A stretch of DNA of 64,000 bases from NCBI GenBank assembly GCA_023410535.1, contig JAEYPR010000020.1:62001-126000 (forward strand), in the 5' to 3' direction. The notes below the pieces were generated by a model that was not told where the DNA came from, did not search any database, and saw nothing but the letters and a program-made list of their open reading frames with translations. The position numbers were made by a program, and so were the translations under genes. This DNA is from Bacillota bacterium. GTDB taxonomy: Bacteria; Bacillota; UBA4882; UBA8346. Position 1 is the stretch's first letter, and every line of letters begins with the position of its first letter. Of the stretch, positions 7,118 to 15,580 are shown in pieces.

Positions 7118-7912
7118 TCAGGAACTCCTCAATCTTTTCATCGATATACTTCAAAAAAGCGGCCAATTCCCGCGCCGCGAAGGGTCGCTCCACCGCATCC
7201 CCCTGATAAATCGCCAAAGTACTGACCAGCAATGATTTGTATTCACCCGGCAAATGGTTGATACCCCAGCGGGCGCCTTCCTGTTTTGATAAAATTCGTT
7301 TTTCCAACCGGTAACCATAAACCCGGCAGGCGGTCAACACGGCGTATAGCGGATTTTGCTCTACCTTCGCGCGAGCGTCCCGGTAATCCGCTAAAATCGC
7401 GGCCTGATAATCGGCGGCCGGGACGGCCGGAAAGACTTCCGCGGCCGGTTTGCCATACAAGGTGATCCCGCGTGCCAACAACACGGTAAGATGGGCGGCC
7501 AGATCCGGATGAAATTTGTCCTGATCGGCGGAGGGCAACCACTGTTGCTGCTCCGACCGGTTTTGATATGCCTCCCGCCACATTTCACTATAGTGGAGAT
7601 CGTATGGCGTCGGGTAGTGCCAGGTTCCGAGCTGAGTTTGACATACGAAACTGATCTCGATGGGCGACGGATCGCCGGAAGTAACAATAATTCGTCAATA
7701 AGCGCCTGTTTCATTTCCCGCATCAATGGCGCGTAGGTCACAACCAGCAGATCGAGGTCGCTGCGGTCCGGATTGAAACAACCGAGAGCTAACGAACCGT
7801 GCAAATACACACCGACCAATTGTTCTTTGGCGATCGCTTTGACCGTTCCCACCAAAGCGGCAACCTGGTTTTTGACAGATTGGGGACAGTTTGTCCAATG
7901 GTAATAACTCAT
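7059..7912 (-). pseudogene. Aminoglycoside adenylyltransferase-like gene with frameshift
   Basis: Two overlapping frames make one ANT(3'')/AadA-type nucleotidyltransferase. The 5' part (from 7912) has the nucleotide-binding signature GSLALGCFNPDRSDLDLLVV. The 3' part (to 7059) begins at SPIEISFVCQTQLGTWHYPT and continues with MWREAYQNR and the helical C-terminal domain. The join is near 7675-7685: restoring one T in CTTCC would give LLLLSGDPSPIEISF in one frame. It is a true frameshift or a sequencing error. Such enzymes adenylylate streptomycin or spectinomycin; many chromosomal homologues do not give resistance. If intact the protein would be about 284 residues. Confidence 0.7.
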
Positions 7913-8315
7913 TCCGTTTCACCTTATATCGAATACATGGTCATTTGCTTTCTTGAAAGCGTTTACTTGAACAATTCGGCCAATTGCCATCCATTTCTGC
8001 CGTTCGTTGGATATTATCGGGTTTGGCGAACGCCGCTCTGGCGGAGCTCCAAAACGAATTTCCCGGGCTTTCGGGCGAACTTACTTTCTTCCAAAGCAAG
8101 CTTGCCGAGACTTCAGGCAAGCTCACTTATCCACATATCCAGCTTGCGGAGACTTCAAGCAAGCTGAATGCGCTTCTGTCCGCCCAGACCTGAAGGTCAG
8201 GGCTAAGTTAAAACCGGTCTCAGCCCTTTCGGGCTGGGTGTGCTTTGAAGCCTTGCCAAGCCCTGGATCGCTTAGAAATGGTTTTATTACCTAGCCATGT
8301 CGTGCTTGGCGGAAC
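7913..8315. other. Intergenic repeat-rich stretch
   Basis: 403 bases with no convincing gene; the frames that are open here overlap one another and have no SD. Contents: two tandem hairpin repeats (8098-8174), one perfect DnaA box TTATCCACA at 8127-8135 between them, and a CAGCCC-TTTC-GGGCTG hairpin near 8220-8235. Confidence 0.5.
8098..8174. repeat. Two tandem self-complementary repeats
   Basis: AGCTTGCC-GAGACTTCA-GGCAAGCT is followed about 50 bases later by AGCTTGC-GGAGACTTCAA-GCAAGCT. Each folds into a 7-8 bp hairpin with nearly the same loop. It looks like an intergenic REP-type or paired palindromic unit; no other copy was noticed in this window. Confidence 0.5.
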
Positions 8316-9218
8316 TTATACCTCAAGCTCCGTCCGGAACACAATCACCGCTTCCCCGGCAATCTGCACCAACGCCGGTTTACCATCTTCAATCCGCACC
8401 TCGACCGCCACCGTTCCCAGCCGTCCGATCGCCTCGCCCTGGCGACCTTGAAAGGCGAACGTTGCTCCTTGAGCATCCACCAGGCCGTGGTGGACCAGAT
8501 AGGCGCCGAGCGGACCATGGGCATTGCCGGTGACCGGGTCCTCGTTGATTCCGATCGCCGGAGCGAACATGCGGCCATAGGTCAAAATATCGTTACGGTC
8601 CGAGTCAAAGGTGAAGACAAAATAACCGTTACAACCGATCACTTTGCTCAGTTCCGCCAACGCCGTCAGGTTAGGAGCCAGTTTGTTCAAGACGGCGCGG
8701 CGCTTGATCCCGATCAACACTTTCGAATGGCCGGTTGAAACGATCTGCACCGGGCAACGCGAGTCCAAATCCGTTTCAGCCAGGCCTAATCCTTGCCGGA
8801 GCCGTTCCCGGAGCTTCCCTTCAAATACGGTGCCAAACTCAATCCGGCCTTGGGTCATCACAACGTGATAGCCGGCGCCGGTTTGGCGGATCGCAAACAG
8901 CAGGACACCGGCTCCGGTCCGCATCCGAAAGACCGACGTGGGTAATTCTTCCGCGACCGCTTTGACATACATCGCGGCAATGGTGGCATGGCCGCAGATG
9001 GGAACTTCGGCCGTTGGGGTGAAATAGCGAATCACCCCATCGCAATCGGGTGAGTCCGGCCCAAATACAAAAGCCGTCTCCGAGTTGTTTAACTCCCGGG
9101 CGATCGCTTGCATCCAGGCCTCATTCAATCCTTCGGCTCCCAACACTACCCCGGCCGGATTGCCCTTGAAACGTTCTTTGGTGAATGAATCCACTTGATA
9201 AACTTGATATTGAGTCAT
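8316..9218 (-). CDS. PhzF-family isomerase-like protein
   Basis: 300 residues of the PhzF/DapF-like fold. The N-terminal VYQVDSFTKERFKGNPAGVV contains the conserved GNPAGV; the general-acid glutamate is in NNSETAFVF, and ICGHATIAA and ITGNAHGPLGAYLV complete the set. PhzF family members isomerise or cyclise small acids; outside phenazine producers the substrate is generally unknown. The start ATG at 9218 follows AAAAGGAG. It is a single-gene unit behind the Crp/Fnr gene with no metabolic neighbours, so its role cannot be inferred. Confidence 0.8.
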   Translation of the reverse strand: MTQYQVYQVDSFTKERFKGNPAGVVLGAEGLNEAWMQAIARELNNSETAFVFGPDSPDCDGVIRYFTPTAEVPICGHATIAAMYVKAVAEELPTSVFRMRTGAGVLLFAIRQTGAGYHVVMTQGRIEFGTVFEGKLRERLRQGLGLAETDLDSRCPVQIVSTGHSKVLIGIKRRAVLNKLAPNLTALAELSKVIGCNGYFVFTFDSDRNDILTYGRMFAPAIGINEDPVTGNAHGPLGAYLVHHGLVDAQGATFAFQGRQGEAIGRLGTVAVEVRIEDGKPALVQIAGEAVIVFRTELEV

Positions 9219-9295
9219 AAAATATTACTCCTTTTGCAATGAACAGGGGGTTAACTTTTCCATGAACTGTTTTGAACGCTTTCAACCCGGAATGT

Positions 9296-9982
9296 TCAGG
9301 CACCGCGCAACGCTTGAAGATTAATAATCTTCACGGCGGAACGGTGAAATTCGATCAGCCCTTCATCCCGCATCCGTCCCAACTCCCGGGACAGCGAGGG
9401 CCGGGAGACGCCCAGAAAATCGGCGAGTTCATCCCGGTCAAAGGGCAAGACAAACGTCAGATTAGCGTTCCGCTCCGATTGTTCCAGTAAAAACGCGGCG
9501 ATCTTCTCCCGCAAACTCTTCATGGTGAGAAACTCCAGCTTTTTATTGAGCAGCAACGCGTTGCCCGCGATAATTCCCAGCATGTTCGTGGTCAAGCGTC
9601 GGTGGAATTCGCAATGGTGCTGGCAGTTGTTGACAATCTTCTCGGGCGGTAAAAACAACACTTCCGAAGCGTCATCCGCCATAACCGTCGCCGGCCAAAC
9701 CCGGTTGCCGGCGAAGGCCGCGACCTCGCCAAACATGGTCCCCGGTCCGGCGATGGCAATCAAAACCCGTTCCCCGGAGACCTTCTCTTTGGAGATGGTC
9801 ACCCGTCCGGTTAGGACAACACCCAGTCCGGTCAGGGGAGTACCGGCAATTACAATACATTCGCCGGGATGATACATGTTGACAGTGGGCCGCAAACATT
9901 CCAGCATTGCAACGATTTCAGCGGCGGAATTCCCCTGGAAGATCGGACAGGAAGTCAATTGGGGCAGCCATTTTTGATACAT
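9296..9982 (-). CDS. Crp/Fnr-family regulator, probable HcpR
   Basis: About 228 residues: a cyclic-nucleotide-binding-type beta-barrel at the N-terminus (YHPGECIVIAGTPLTGLGVVL, GTMFGEVAAFAGN) and a winged helix at the C-terminus (LADFLGVSRPSLSRELGRM). The recognition helix differs from the E. coli FNR ExxSR type, and there is no N-terminal four-cysteine cluster, so it is not FNR itself. It is divergent from hcp, with a perfect palindrome between them. In many anaerobes hcp is controlled by a Crp/Fnr member (HcpR) answering nitrosative stress, which fits. Start chosen at ATG 9982, eight bases from AAAGGA. Confidence 0.8.
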   Translation of the reverse strand: MYQKWLPQLTSCPIFQGNSAAEIVAMLECLRPTVNMYHPGECIVIAGTPLTGLGVVLTGRVTISKEKVSGERVLIAIAGPGTMFGEVAAFAGNRVWPATVMADDASEVLFLPPEKIVNNCQHHCEFHRRLTTNMLGIIAGNALLLNKKLEFLTMKSLREKIAAFLLEQSERNANLTFVLPFDRDELADFLGVSRPSLSRELGRMRDEGLIEFHRSAVKIINLQALRGA

Positions 9983-10002
9983 TTTCATTTTCCTTTGCAA
10001 TT

Positions 10003-10018
10003 GGTAACCTAGGTTACC
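10003..10018. promoter_or_regulatory. Perfect 16-bp palindrome, Crp/Fnr-type operator
   Basis: GGTAACCTAGGTTACC, centre at 10010.5. It lies between the divergent regulator and hcp. If TACAAT at 10040-10045 is the hcp -10 box, the site is centred at -41.5, the class II activator position of Crp/Fnr proteins. Confidence 0.7.
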
Positions 10019-10039
10019 GATTTACTGTCTTGATTATAC

Positions 10040-10045
10040 TACAAT
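10040..10045 (+). promoter_or_regulatory. Probable hcp -10 box
   Basis: TACAAT with no good -35 hexamer at 17 bases; the activator palindrome takes that place. An overlapping TATACT at 10035-10040 is an alternative. The predicted start of transcription is near 10052, giving a leader of about 75 bases. Confidence 0.45.
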
Positions 10046-10127
10046 GAAACCGAGTTAAGCAATTCCAATCCCGGCAGAAAAATTGCTAAAAAACAACAGG
10101 TTCAATGATAAAGGAGGATCATCAATC

Positions 10128-11687
10128 ATGAGTATGTTTTGTTTCCAATGTGAACAAACCGCCGGTGGCAAGGGTTGTACGGTTTCGGGCGTTTGTGGCA
10201 AAAAGCCGGAAGTCGCCAATAAACAGGACGAACTGACCGGCGCCCTGATCGAGCTGGCCCAAGCCGCTCAAGGCAAAAATCCCGGAACCGCCGTGGATAA
10301 GTTAATGATCGAAGGATTATTCACTACCGTGACCAACGTCAGTTTTGATCCGGTCAGCATTGATCAATTAAAAAGCAAAGTGCAATCCGCGACCCAAAGC
10401 CTCGGCGGCGCACCCAGGTTTGATTGGGAATCCCTCTGGAAAGGCGACACGGACATTGTCTCGCTCCGCTCCACGCTCTTGCTGGGCATGCGCGGCATGG
10501 CTGCTTATGCTTATCACGCTTACGTCCTCGGCAAAACCGATCCGGCGGTCACGAGTTGGTTCTATCAAGGTTTGCAGGCAATCGCCCAAGAGCATACCGC
10601 CGGAGAATGGCTGGAACTGTTGATGGAGTTTGGCGGGGTCAACCTGCGCTGTATGGAATTGTTGGATGAAGCCAATACCTCAACCTACGGTCATCCGGTC
10701 CCGACTACCGTGACCACCCATATCGCAGCCGGTCCGTTCATTGTCGTCTCCGGCCATGATCTTTACGATCTGAAACAACTGTTGGAACAGACCGAAGGCA
10801 AAGGCGTTAATATTTACACCCATGGCGAAATGTTGCCGGCCCACGGTTATCCGGAACTCAAAAAATATGCGCATCTCAAAGGTAATTTCGGTACGGCCTG
10901 GCAGAATCAGCAGAAAGAGTTTGACGGAGTTCCCGGCGCCTTCCTCTTCACCACCAATTGTCTGATGCCGCCCAAAGCTTCCTATGCCGACCGGGTCTAT
11001 ACCACCGCAACAGTCGCCTATCCGGAGTTGCAACATATCCCGGATGTCAACAATAAAAAAGATTTCGCCGCGGTCATTCAAAAAGCGCTGGAACTCGGCG
11101 GCTGGTCAGAAGAACAATCATTCACCGGTATCAACGGCGGTGCGCAACTGATGACCGGTTTCGGTCGCAATACCGTTCTCGGAGTGGCCGACAAAGTCAT
11201 TGACGCGGTTAAAGCCGGGGCTATCAAACACTTCTTCCTGGTCGGCGGCTGCGACGGGGCGAAACCGGGCCGCAACTACTATACCGAATTTGTGCAGCAA
11301 ACGCCCCAAGACACTGTGATTCTGACCCTAGCTTGCGGTAAGTTCCGCTTTAACGATCTCGATCTCGGAACCATCGGCGGATTGCCGCGGATTATGGATA
11401 TGGGCCAATGTAACGATGCCTACTCAGCAATCCAAGTTGCCGTGGCTTTATCACAAGCGTTCAATTGCGGCGTCAATGAACTACCGCTAACACTGGTTCT
11501 TTCCTGGTATGAGCAGAAGGCGGTCTGTATCTTATTGACCTTGCTTTCCTTAGGAATTAAAAACATCTATATCGGGCCGTCATTACCCGCTTTCCTCTCC
11601 TCCAACGTCCTGCAGATCTTGGTTGAGAAGTTTGGCCTCAAGCCGATCACGACTCCCGAGGCGGATTTAAAAGCAATTTTAGGATAA
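10128..11687 (+). CDS. hcp: Hydroxylamine reductase (hybrid-cluster protein)
   Basis: About 519 residues. The N-terminal cluster motif is C-x2-C-x8-C-x5-C (MSMFCFQCEQTAGGKG and following), the [4Fe-4S]-type arrangement of strict anaerobes. The hybrid Fe-S-O cluster ligands lie in GCDGAKPGRNYYTEF, LACGKFRFN and DMGQCNDAYS. The protein reduces hydroxylamine in vitro, and its likely role in the cell is NO reduction or nitrosative-stress defence. The ATG at 10128 has AAAGGAGG nine or so bases upstream; an in-frame start at 10083 lacks an SD. No hcr reductase gene is adjacent, as is usual in Firmicutes. Confidence 0.95.
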   Translation: MSMFCFQCEQTAGGKGCTVSGVCGKKPEVANKQDELTGALIELAQAAQGKNPGTAVDKLMIEGLFTTVTNVSFDPVSIDQLKSKVQSATQSLGGAPRFDWESLWKGDTDIVSLRSTLLLGMRGMAAYAYHAYVLGKTDPAVTSWFYQGLQAIAQEHTAGEWLELLMEFGGVNLRCMELLDEANTSTYGHPVPTTVTTHIAAGPFIVVSGHDLYDLKQLLEQTEGKGVNIYTHGEMLPAHGYPELKKYAHLKGNFGTAWQNQQKEFDGVPGAFLFTTNCLMPPKASYADRVYTTATVAYPELQHIPDVNNKKDFAAVIQKALELGGWSEEQSFTGINGGAQLMTGFGRNTVLGVADKVIDAVKAGAIKHFFLVGGCDGAKPGRNYYTEFVQQTPQDTVILTLACGKFRFNDLDLGTIGGLPRIMDMGQCNDAYSAIQVAVALSQAFNCGVNELPLTLVLSWYEQKAVCILLTLLSLGIKNIYIGPSLPAFLSSNVLQILVEKFGLKPITTPEADLKAILG

Positions 11688-11699
11688 TTAACAATAACA

Positions 11700-11735
11700 A
11701 AACAGAGGTGCGAGTGATTCGCACCTCTGTTTTTC
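11700..11735. terminator. Bidirectional terminator, hcp and WG-repeat gene
   Basis: ACAGAGGTGCGA and TCGCACCTCTGT form a perfect 12-bp stem with a 5-base loop, then TTTTC on plus and T-rich sequence on minus. Confidence 0.9.
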
Positions 11736-11747
11736 GTTTGGATTAAT

Positions 11748-13319
11748 CTATTTCGACGGCTCCCAAACATATTTCCCGTTGCGGTCGATATAACCCCATT
11801 GATCACCCCGGTATACTTTAGCCAAACCATTTTTAAATTGTTCGGCATCATCAAACTGCGGTTCGATAATTTTGCCGTTTTTATTGATAAAACCCCATTT
11901 GCCGCCGCTGACATTCCCGTCGTCGTCGCTGGAACCGCCGCTGTTGACCAACGCCCATTCGCCTTCAAAATTCATAATATAATCAAACTTCGTGGGGACC
12001 AGCAATTTACCGGTTTTGCTTAACAGCCCTTTTTGCTCATCATGGCGAACCGCGGCAACACCGTCTTTGAAATTATTGATGTGATCGTATTCCGGCGCCA
12101 CGATCAGCGTCCCGGTTTTGTCAATCACGCCCCATTGATCATTCATAACAACCGCAGCGACTCCTTCATTGAAGTTAAAGGCATCATCATAAACGGGTTT
12201 AATCACAACCTTACCGCTCTCGTCAACAAAACCCCATTTGCCACCGGAAAGAAAGTCGTCTTCATCCCGTTCGCCGCCGACATTGAATAATGCCAAACCT
12301 TCGTTGACGCCATAAGCGTCATCGTATTTCGGGTCGACCACGATTCGCCCTGAACGGTCGATATAACCCCATTTTCGGCCGAGACGGACCGCAATTAAAT
12401 TGCCCTGTTCGATCCGGATCATATCGTAACGGGGCGTCACGATGAATTTGCCCGTCTTATCGACAATCCCCCATTTTCCTCCGGTCGGAGTGCCGTCCCG
12501 ATCCGGGGTTCCAAAGATCTGCACCCGGGCGATGCCGTTTTGAAATGCATCGACATCAAAATATTTCGGTTCGAGAACCAGATTGCCTTGTTTGTCGATC
12601 ACGCCAGTTTTGCCGTCAATCACCACAATCGCCATTCCCTCGTTAAAAGAGTAGGCATTATCATACCGTGGCGTGATCACGACTTTTCCGTTACGGTCGA
12701 GATAACCCCATTTGCCACCGGCAAATTCGCCGTCCTCGTCGGTTTTCCCCCCGACATTGACAATTGCCAGGCCTTCAGTATACCAATATAAATAATCAAA
12801 CTTGGGTTCAACAAGCAAACGTCCGGTCTTATCGAGAATCCCATGTTTTCCGTTTAAAACCACCGAGGTAATTCCGTTGTCAAAACCATAAATATCATCG
12901 AACGTCCGGTTGGTTACCCATTGACCGCTCTTATCGATCAACACGTACTTGCCGCCTTGCTCCGCCGGCAGTTTTACGATGGCCACTCCTTCTTTTTCAA
13001 AAGCGTAAACCTTTTCAAACTTGGGTGGAATAACCATCTTACCGGTTTTATCGATATAGCCCCATCGAAAAGAGGCGGTTTTTTCGTCATAATCTTTCAC
13101 ACCGGCCAGACCTTGAAAGAACTCGCCGCCATTTTGATATTGCGGTTTGATTACCACTTTTCCGGTGAAATCCATATAGCCGATCAGACCATACTTGGAG
13201 ACCGGAAAGAGCGGATTGTTTTCCGGAGGATTCGCTTCGGCTCCGAAAATCGTCATCGGTATGGCGAAACACCCAAAGATCAGCAAAACGAACCAACAGA
13301 TCATTAGCTTCTTCATCAT
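11748..13319 (-). CDS. Exported WG-repeat protein
   Basis: 523 residues. A signal peptide (MMKKLMICWFVLLIFGCFAI, cleavage likely after TIFGA) is followed by about 13 WG repeats of roughly 35-40 residues, each with a core like WGYIDKTGKMVIPPKFEK. The repeats are expected to build a beta-rich scaffold; such proteins are common on the surface or in the periplasm, and their function is generally unknown. Several repeats carry an insertion of the form GGxxDEDGxxxGGKWG, rich in Asp and Gly, that could bind calcium (inference). Single-gene unit. Confidence 0.85.
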   Translation of the reverse strand: MMKKLMICWFVLLIFGCFAIPMTIFGAEANPPENNPLFPVSKYGLIGYMDFTGKVVIKPQYQNGGEFFQGLAGVKDYDEKTASFRWGYIDKTGKMVIPPKFEKVYAFEKEGVAIVKLPAEQGGKYVLIDKSGQWVTNRTFDDIYGFDNGITSVVLNGKHGILDKTGRLLVEPKFDYLYWYTEGLAIVNVGGKTDEDGEFAGGKWGYLDRNGKVVITPRYDNAYSFNEGMAIVVIDGKTGVIDKQGNLVLEPKYFDVDAFQNGIARVQIFGTPDRDGTPTGGKWGIVDKTGKFIVTPRYDMIRIEQGNLIAVRLGRKWGYIDRSGRIVVDPKYDDAYGVNEGLALFNVGGERDEDDFLSGGKWGFVDESGKVVIKPVYDDAFNFNEGVAAVVMNDQWGVIDKTGTLIVAPEYDHINNFKDGVAAVRHDEQKGLLSKTGKLLVPTKFDYIMNFEGEWALVNSGGSSDDDGNVSGGKWGFINKNGKIIEPQFDDAEQFKNGLAKVYRGDQWGYIDRNGKYVWEPSK

Positions 13320-13476
13320 TTCTCTCCCGCCTTATCGATTCAAGTTGAATTGGGATATTTTGTATATCCGAATATTTCCACGCGACCCCTTCATTCTCCT
13401 TTATTGCATACAGGCAAAGATATTGGTCTTCCAGTTATCATTGGAAAATGATTTAAAGTCCGCTTCAACGCGACGG

Positions 13477-14358
13477 TCATAACATTTCTGTCGCCAAGTC
13501 CAGCAACGCGCGGATTGGGGGCGCCAACCATTTATCTTTATGATAGAGCACTTGAGTCTTCATTTCGAAATCCGGTCCAGCCCACGGAAGCTTAACAAGG
13601 CGTCCGGTCGCCAGCTCCTCCGTCACCGCAATCGCAGGCAACAATGTAATCCCCAGTCCACTCATGGCAAATTGTTTGATCGCCTGCAGGCTGCCTGTCT
13701 CCAAAACGGAATAGGGCTGAATTCCCGCTTCCTTCAAGATTGTCTCAAAAACGCTCCGGTACGGACAGGTCGCTTCCGTTAAGATTAGCGGCGTTCCGGC
13801 CAGATCGTGAGGAGAAACCGCTGGCCGGGCAAGCAACGGATGACCGGGCGGCGCCAAAAGAACCATCGGTTCTTCGCAACAGCATTCCGAAATAAGGTAA
13901 GCGGGGATATTTTGCTGTCCTAACGAAAAAGCGACGTCAATAAAATTATCGGCAAGCAACTGCGGAAAGTCGATACAATTTCCCAGTTTTAACACTAATT
14001 CAACGGCCGGATAACGTTGGCGGAACTCCTTGACCAGCTCCGGCAAACGTTTGACGCAAAGCGATTCCACCGCGCCAATCGTTAGTGTCCCTTTGAGCGT
14101 TTCTCCCACTGCCAGGACTTGTTGGGCCTCATGACTCAGTTGCAGGATCTGCTGCGCGTACGGAAGTAGTTTTAGCCCGGCGGAGCTTAAGTTTAAGTTC
14201 CGGCCGAGCCGCTCAAACAATTTGGCGCCGAGTTCCATCTCGAGCAACTGCATCTGGGTCGTGATTGATGACTGGGCATAGCCCAAAACATTGGCGGCTT
14301 GCGTAATGCTACCCAATTTGGCAATCGTTACAAAACTGGTTAACTGACGGAGCTCCAT
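13477..14358 (-). CDS. LysR-family regulator divergent from EamA exporter
   Basis: About 293 residues. The winged helix is at residues 1-60 (MELRQLTSFVTIAKLGSITQAANVLGYAQSSITTQMQLLE), followed by the periplasmic-binding-protein-like effector domain. I start at ATG 14358 because the family begins there; the frame is open 23 codons further upstream. Its partner is the EamA transporter at 14613, so it probably controls that exporter in response to the exported metabolite. Confidence 0.88.
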   Translation of the reverse strand: MELRQLTSFVTIAKLGSITQAANVLGYAQSSITTQMQLLEMELGAKLFERLGRNLNLSSAGLKLLPYAQQILQLSHEAQQVLAVGETLKGTLTIGAVESLCVKRLPELVKEFRQRYPAVELVLKLGNCIDFPQLLADNFIDVAFSLGQQNIPAYLISECCCEEPMVLLAPPGHPLLARPAVSPHDLAGTPLILTEATCPYRSVFETILKEAGIQPYSVLETGSLQAIKQFAMSGLGITLLPAIAVTEELATGRLVKLPWAGPDFEMKTQVLYHKDKWLAPPIRALLDLATEML

Positions 14359-14435
14359 CCTATTCCATTCCCCACTCAATCCATCGATTGTTTCGATTGA
14401 AATATTCAATACTATCAATTTTACCAAAGATTGTT

Positions 14436-14451
14436 TTTATGATATCATAAA
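14436..14451. promoter_or_regulatory. 16-bp palindrome between LysR and EamA genes
   Basis: TTTATGATATCATAAA is perfectly self-complementary and lies in the divergent gap. It is a candidate LysR binding site, AT-rich and of dyad form as is usual for that family. Confidence 0.45.
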
Positions 14452-14612
14452 CCCTAATTAAGAGATAGCTAAGTTGTGACAAATTTTTTCGCGGTATTAT
14501 CGCAATTTATGAATTATGGAAAATATGTCGCCACGCAAGGCGGTTGATAATATTCAGTGCGACCTAAAACGCGAAGTTGTGAGATTTTGATCAACAGATG
14601 GAGAGGATACCC

Positions 14613-15536
14613 ATGAACCGGCAACTGCGTTTCTCAAAGCAATCAATTTACTTAATGATCGCCATCGGCATCACGCTTTTCTTTTGGGCGTCGGCGTTTG
14701 TCGGTATCCGCCTGGCGTTGCAAACCTATTCCCCATATCATCTCGGGTTATTGCGGTATCTCACGGCGTCGATGGTTTTGATTCCGGTGGCGCTATGTAA
14801 AAAAATCCGCATGCCGAACCTCCGCGAGCTTCCCGTACTCCTGTTGGCCGGAGTAATTGGAATCGGCGGCTACAATGTCGCCTTAAACGTGGGCGAACAG
14901 ACCGTCACCGCTTCCTCGGCCAGTTTCGTCATTAATACCGCGCCCATTCTGACCGCGATCTTTGCCGTATTGGCTTTGAAGGAAAAACTGCCGTGGCTTG
15001 GCTGGTTCGGGATCGGCATCAGCTTTATCGGCGTCAGTTTCATCACCATCGGCGAAGGAAACGGCCTATCGCTCTCCAGTGGCATCCTGGCAATATTTCT
15101 GGCCGCGTTGCTTCACAGCGGTTACATCATCCTACAGAAAAAACTGTTTCAGCGCTATACCAGTTTTGAAGTGACCGCCTTCTCCATTTGGTTCGGAACC
15201 CTGTTTCTTTTGTTATTTTCCAAAGGAAGCTTGACGGCAATCGCCCACGCCAGGATCGAACCGACGCTCGCCATCGTATATCTCGGCATATTTCCGGGGG
15301 CTATCGCTTACTTTACTTGGTCTTATACCCTTTCCAAACTCAATGCATCCAAAGCGGCTTCCTTTTTATTTTTAATTCCGTTGTTAACGATCGCCATCGA
15401 ATTCCTCTGCTTACGCCAAATGCCACGGCCGATTGCCATTATCGGCGGGATTACTGCCATCGGCGGCGTGATCGTCACCAATTTGGGCAAACGGCACTTG
15501 GCGAACAAAACAGCGGTCAATCAATCGTCCAGCTAA
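14613..15536 (+). CDS. EamA/DMT-family transporter
   Basis: About 307 residues with ten predicted helices in two EamA repeats; the first starts SIYLMIAIGITLFFWASAFVGIR and the second begins near LAIFLAALLHSGYIILQ. DMT members of this type mostly export amino acids or other metabolites. ATG 14613 follows GGAGAGG at six bases; an in-frame start five codons upstream overlaps that SD. Only neighbour in its unit is the divergent LysR gene. A weak hairpin at 15541-15567 (AGTTGTC/GACAACT) follows the stop but lacks a T run. Confidence 0.82.
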   Translation: MNRQLRFSKQSIYLMIAIGITLFFWASAFVGIRLALQTYSPYHLGLLRYLTASMVLIPVALCKKIRMPNLRELPVLLLAGVIGIGGYNVALNVGEQTVTASSASFVINTAPILTAIFAVLALKEKLPWLGWFGIGISFIGVSFITIGEGNGLSLSSGILAIFLAALLHSGYIILQKKLFQRYTSFEVTAFSIWFGTLFLLLFSKGSLTAIAHARIEPTLAIVYLGIFPGAIAYFTWSYTLSKLNASKAASFLFLIPLLTIAIEFLCLRQMPRPIAIIGGITAIGGVIVTNLGKRHLANKTAVNQSSS

Positions 15537-15580
15537 AAGGCAGTTGTCTCTTCCACAAGGGACAACTACTCTAAGCTTCT

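Noticed and set aside
7984..8193. 69-codon plus-strand ORF with internal LAETS repeats
   Set aside because: No SD, and the repeat pattern follows from the DNA hairpins, which are open in several frames at once.
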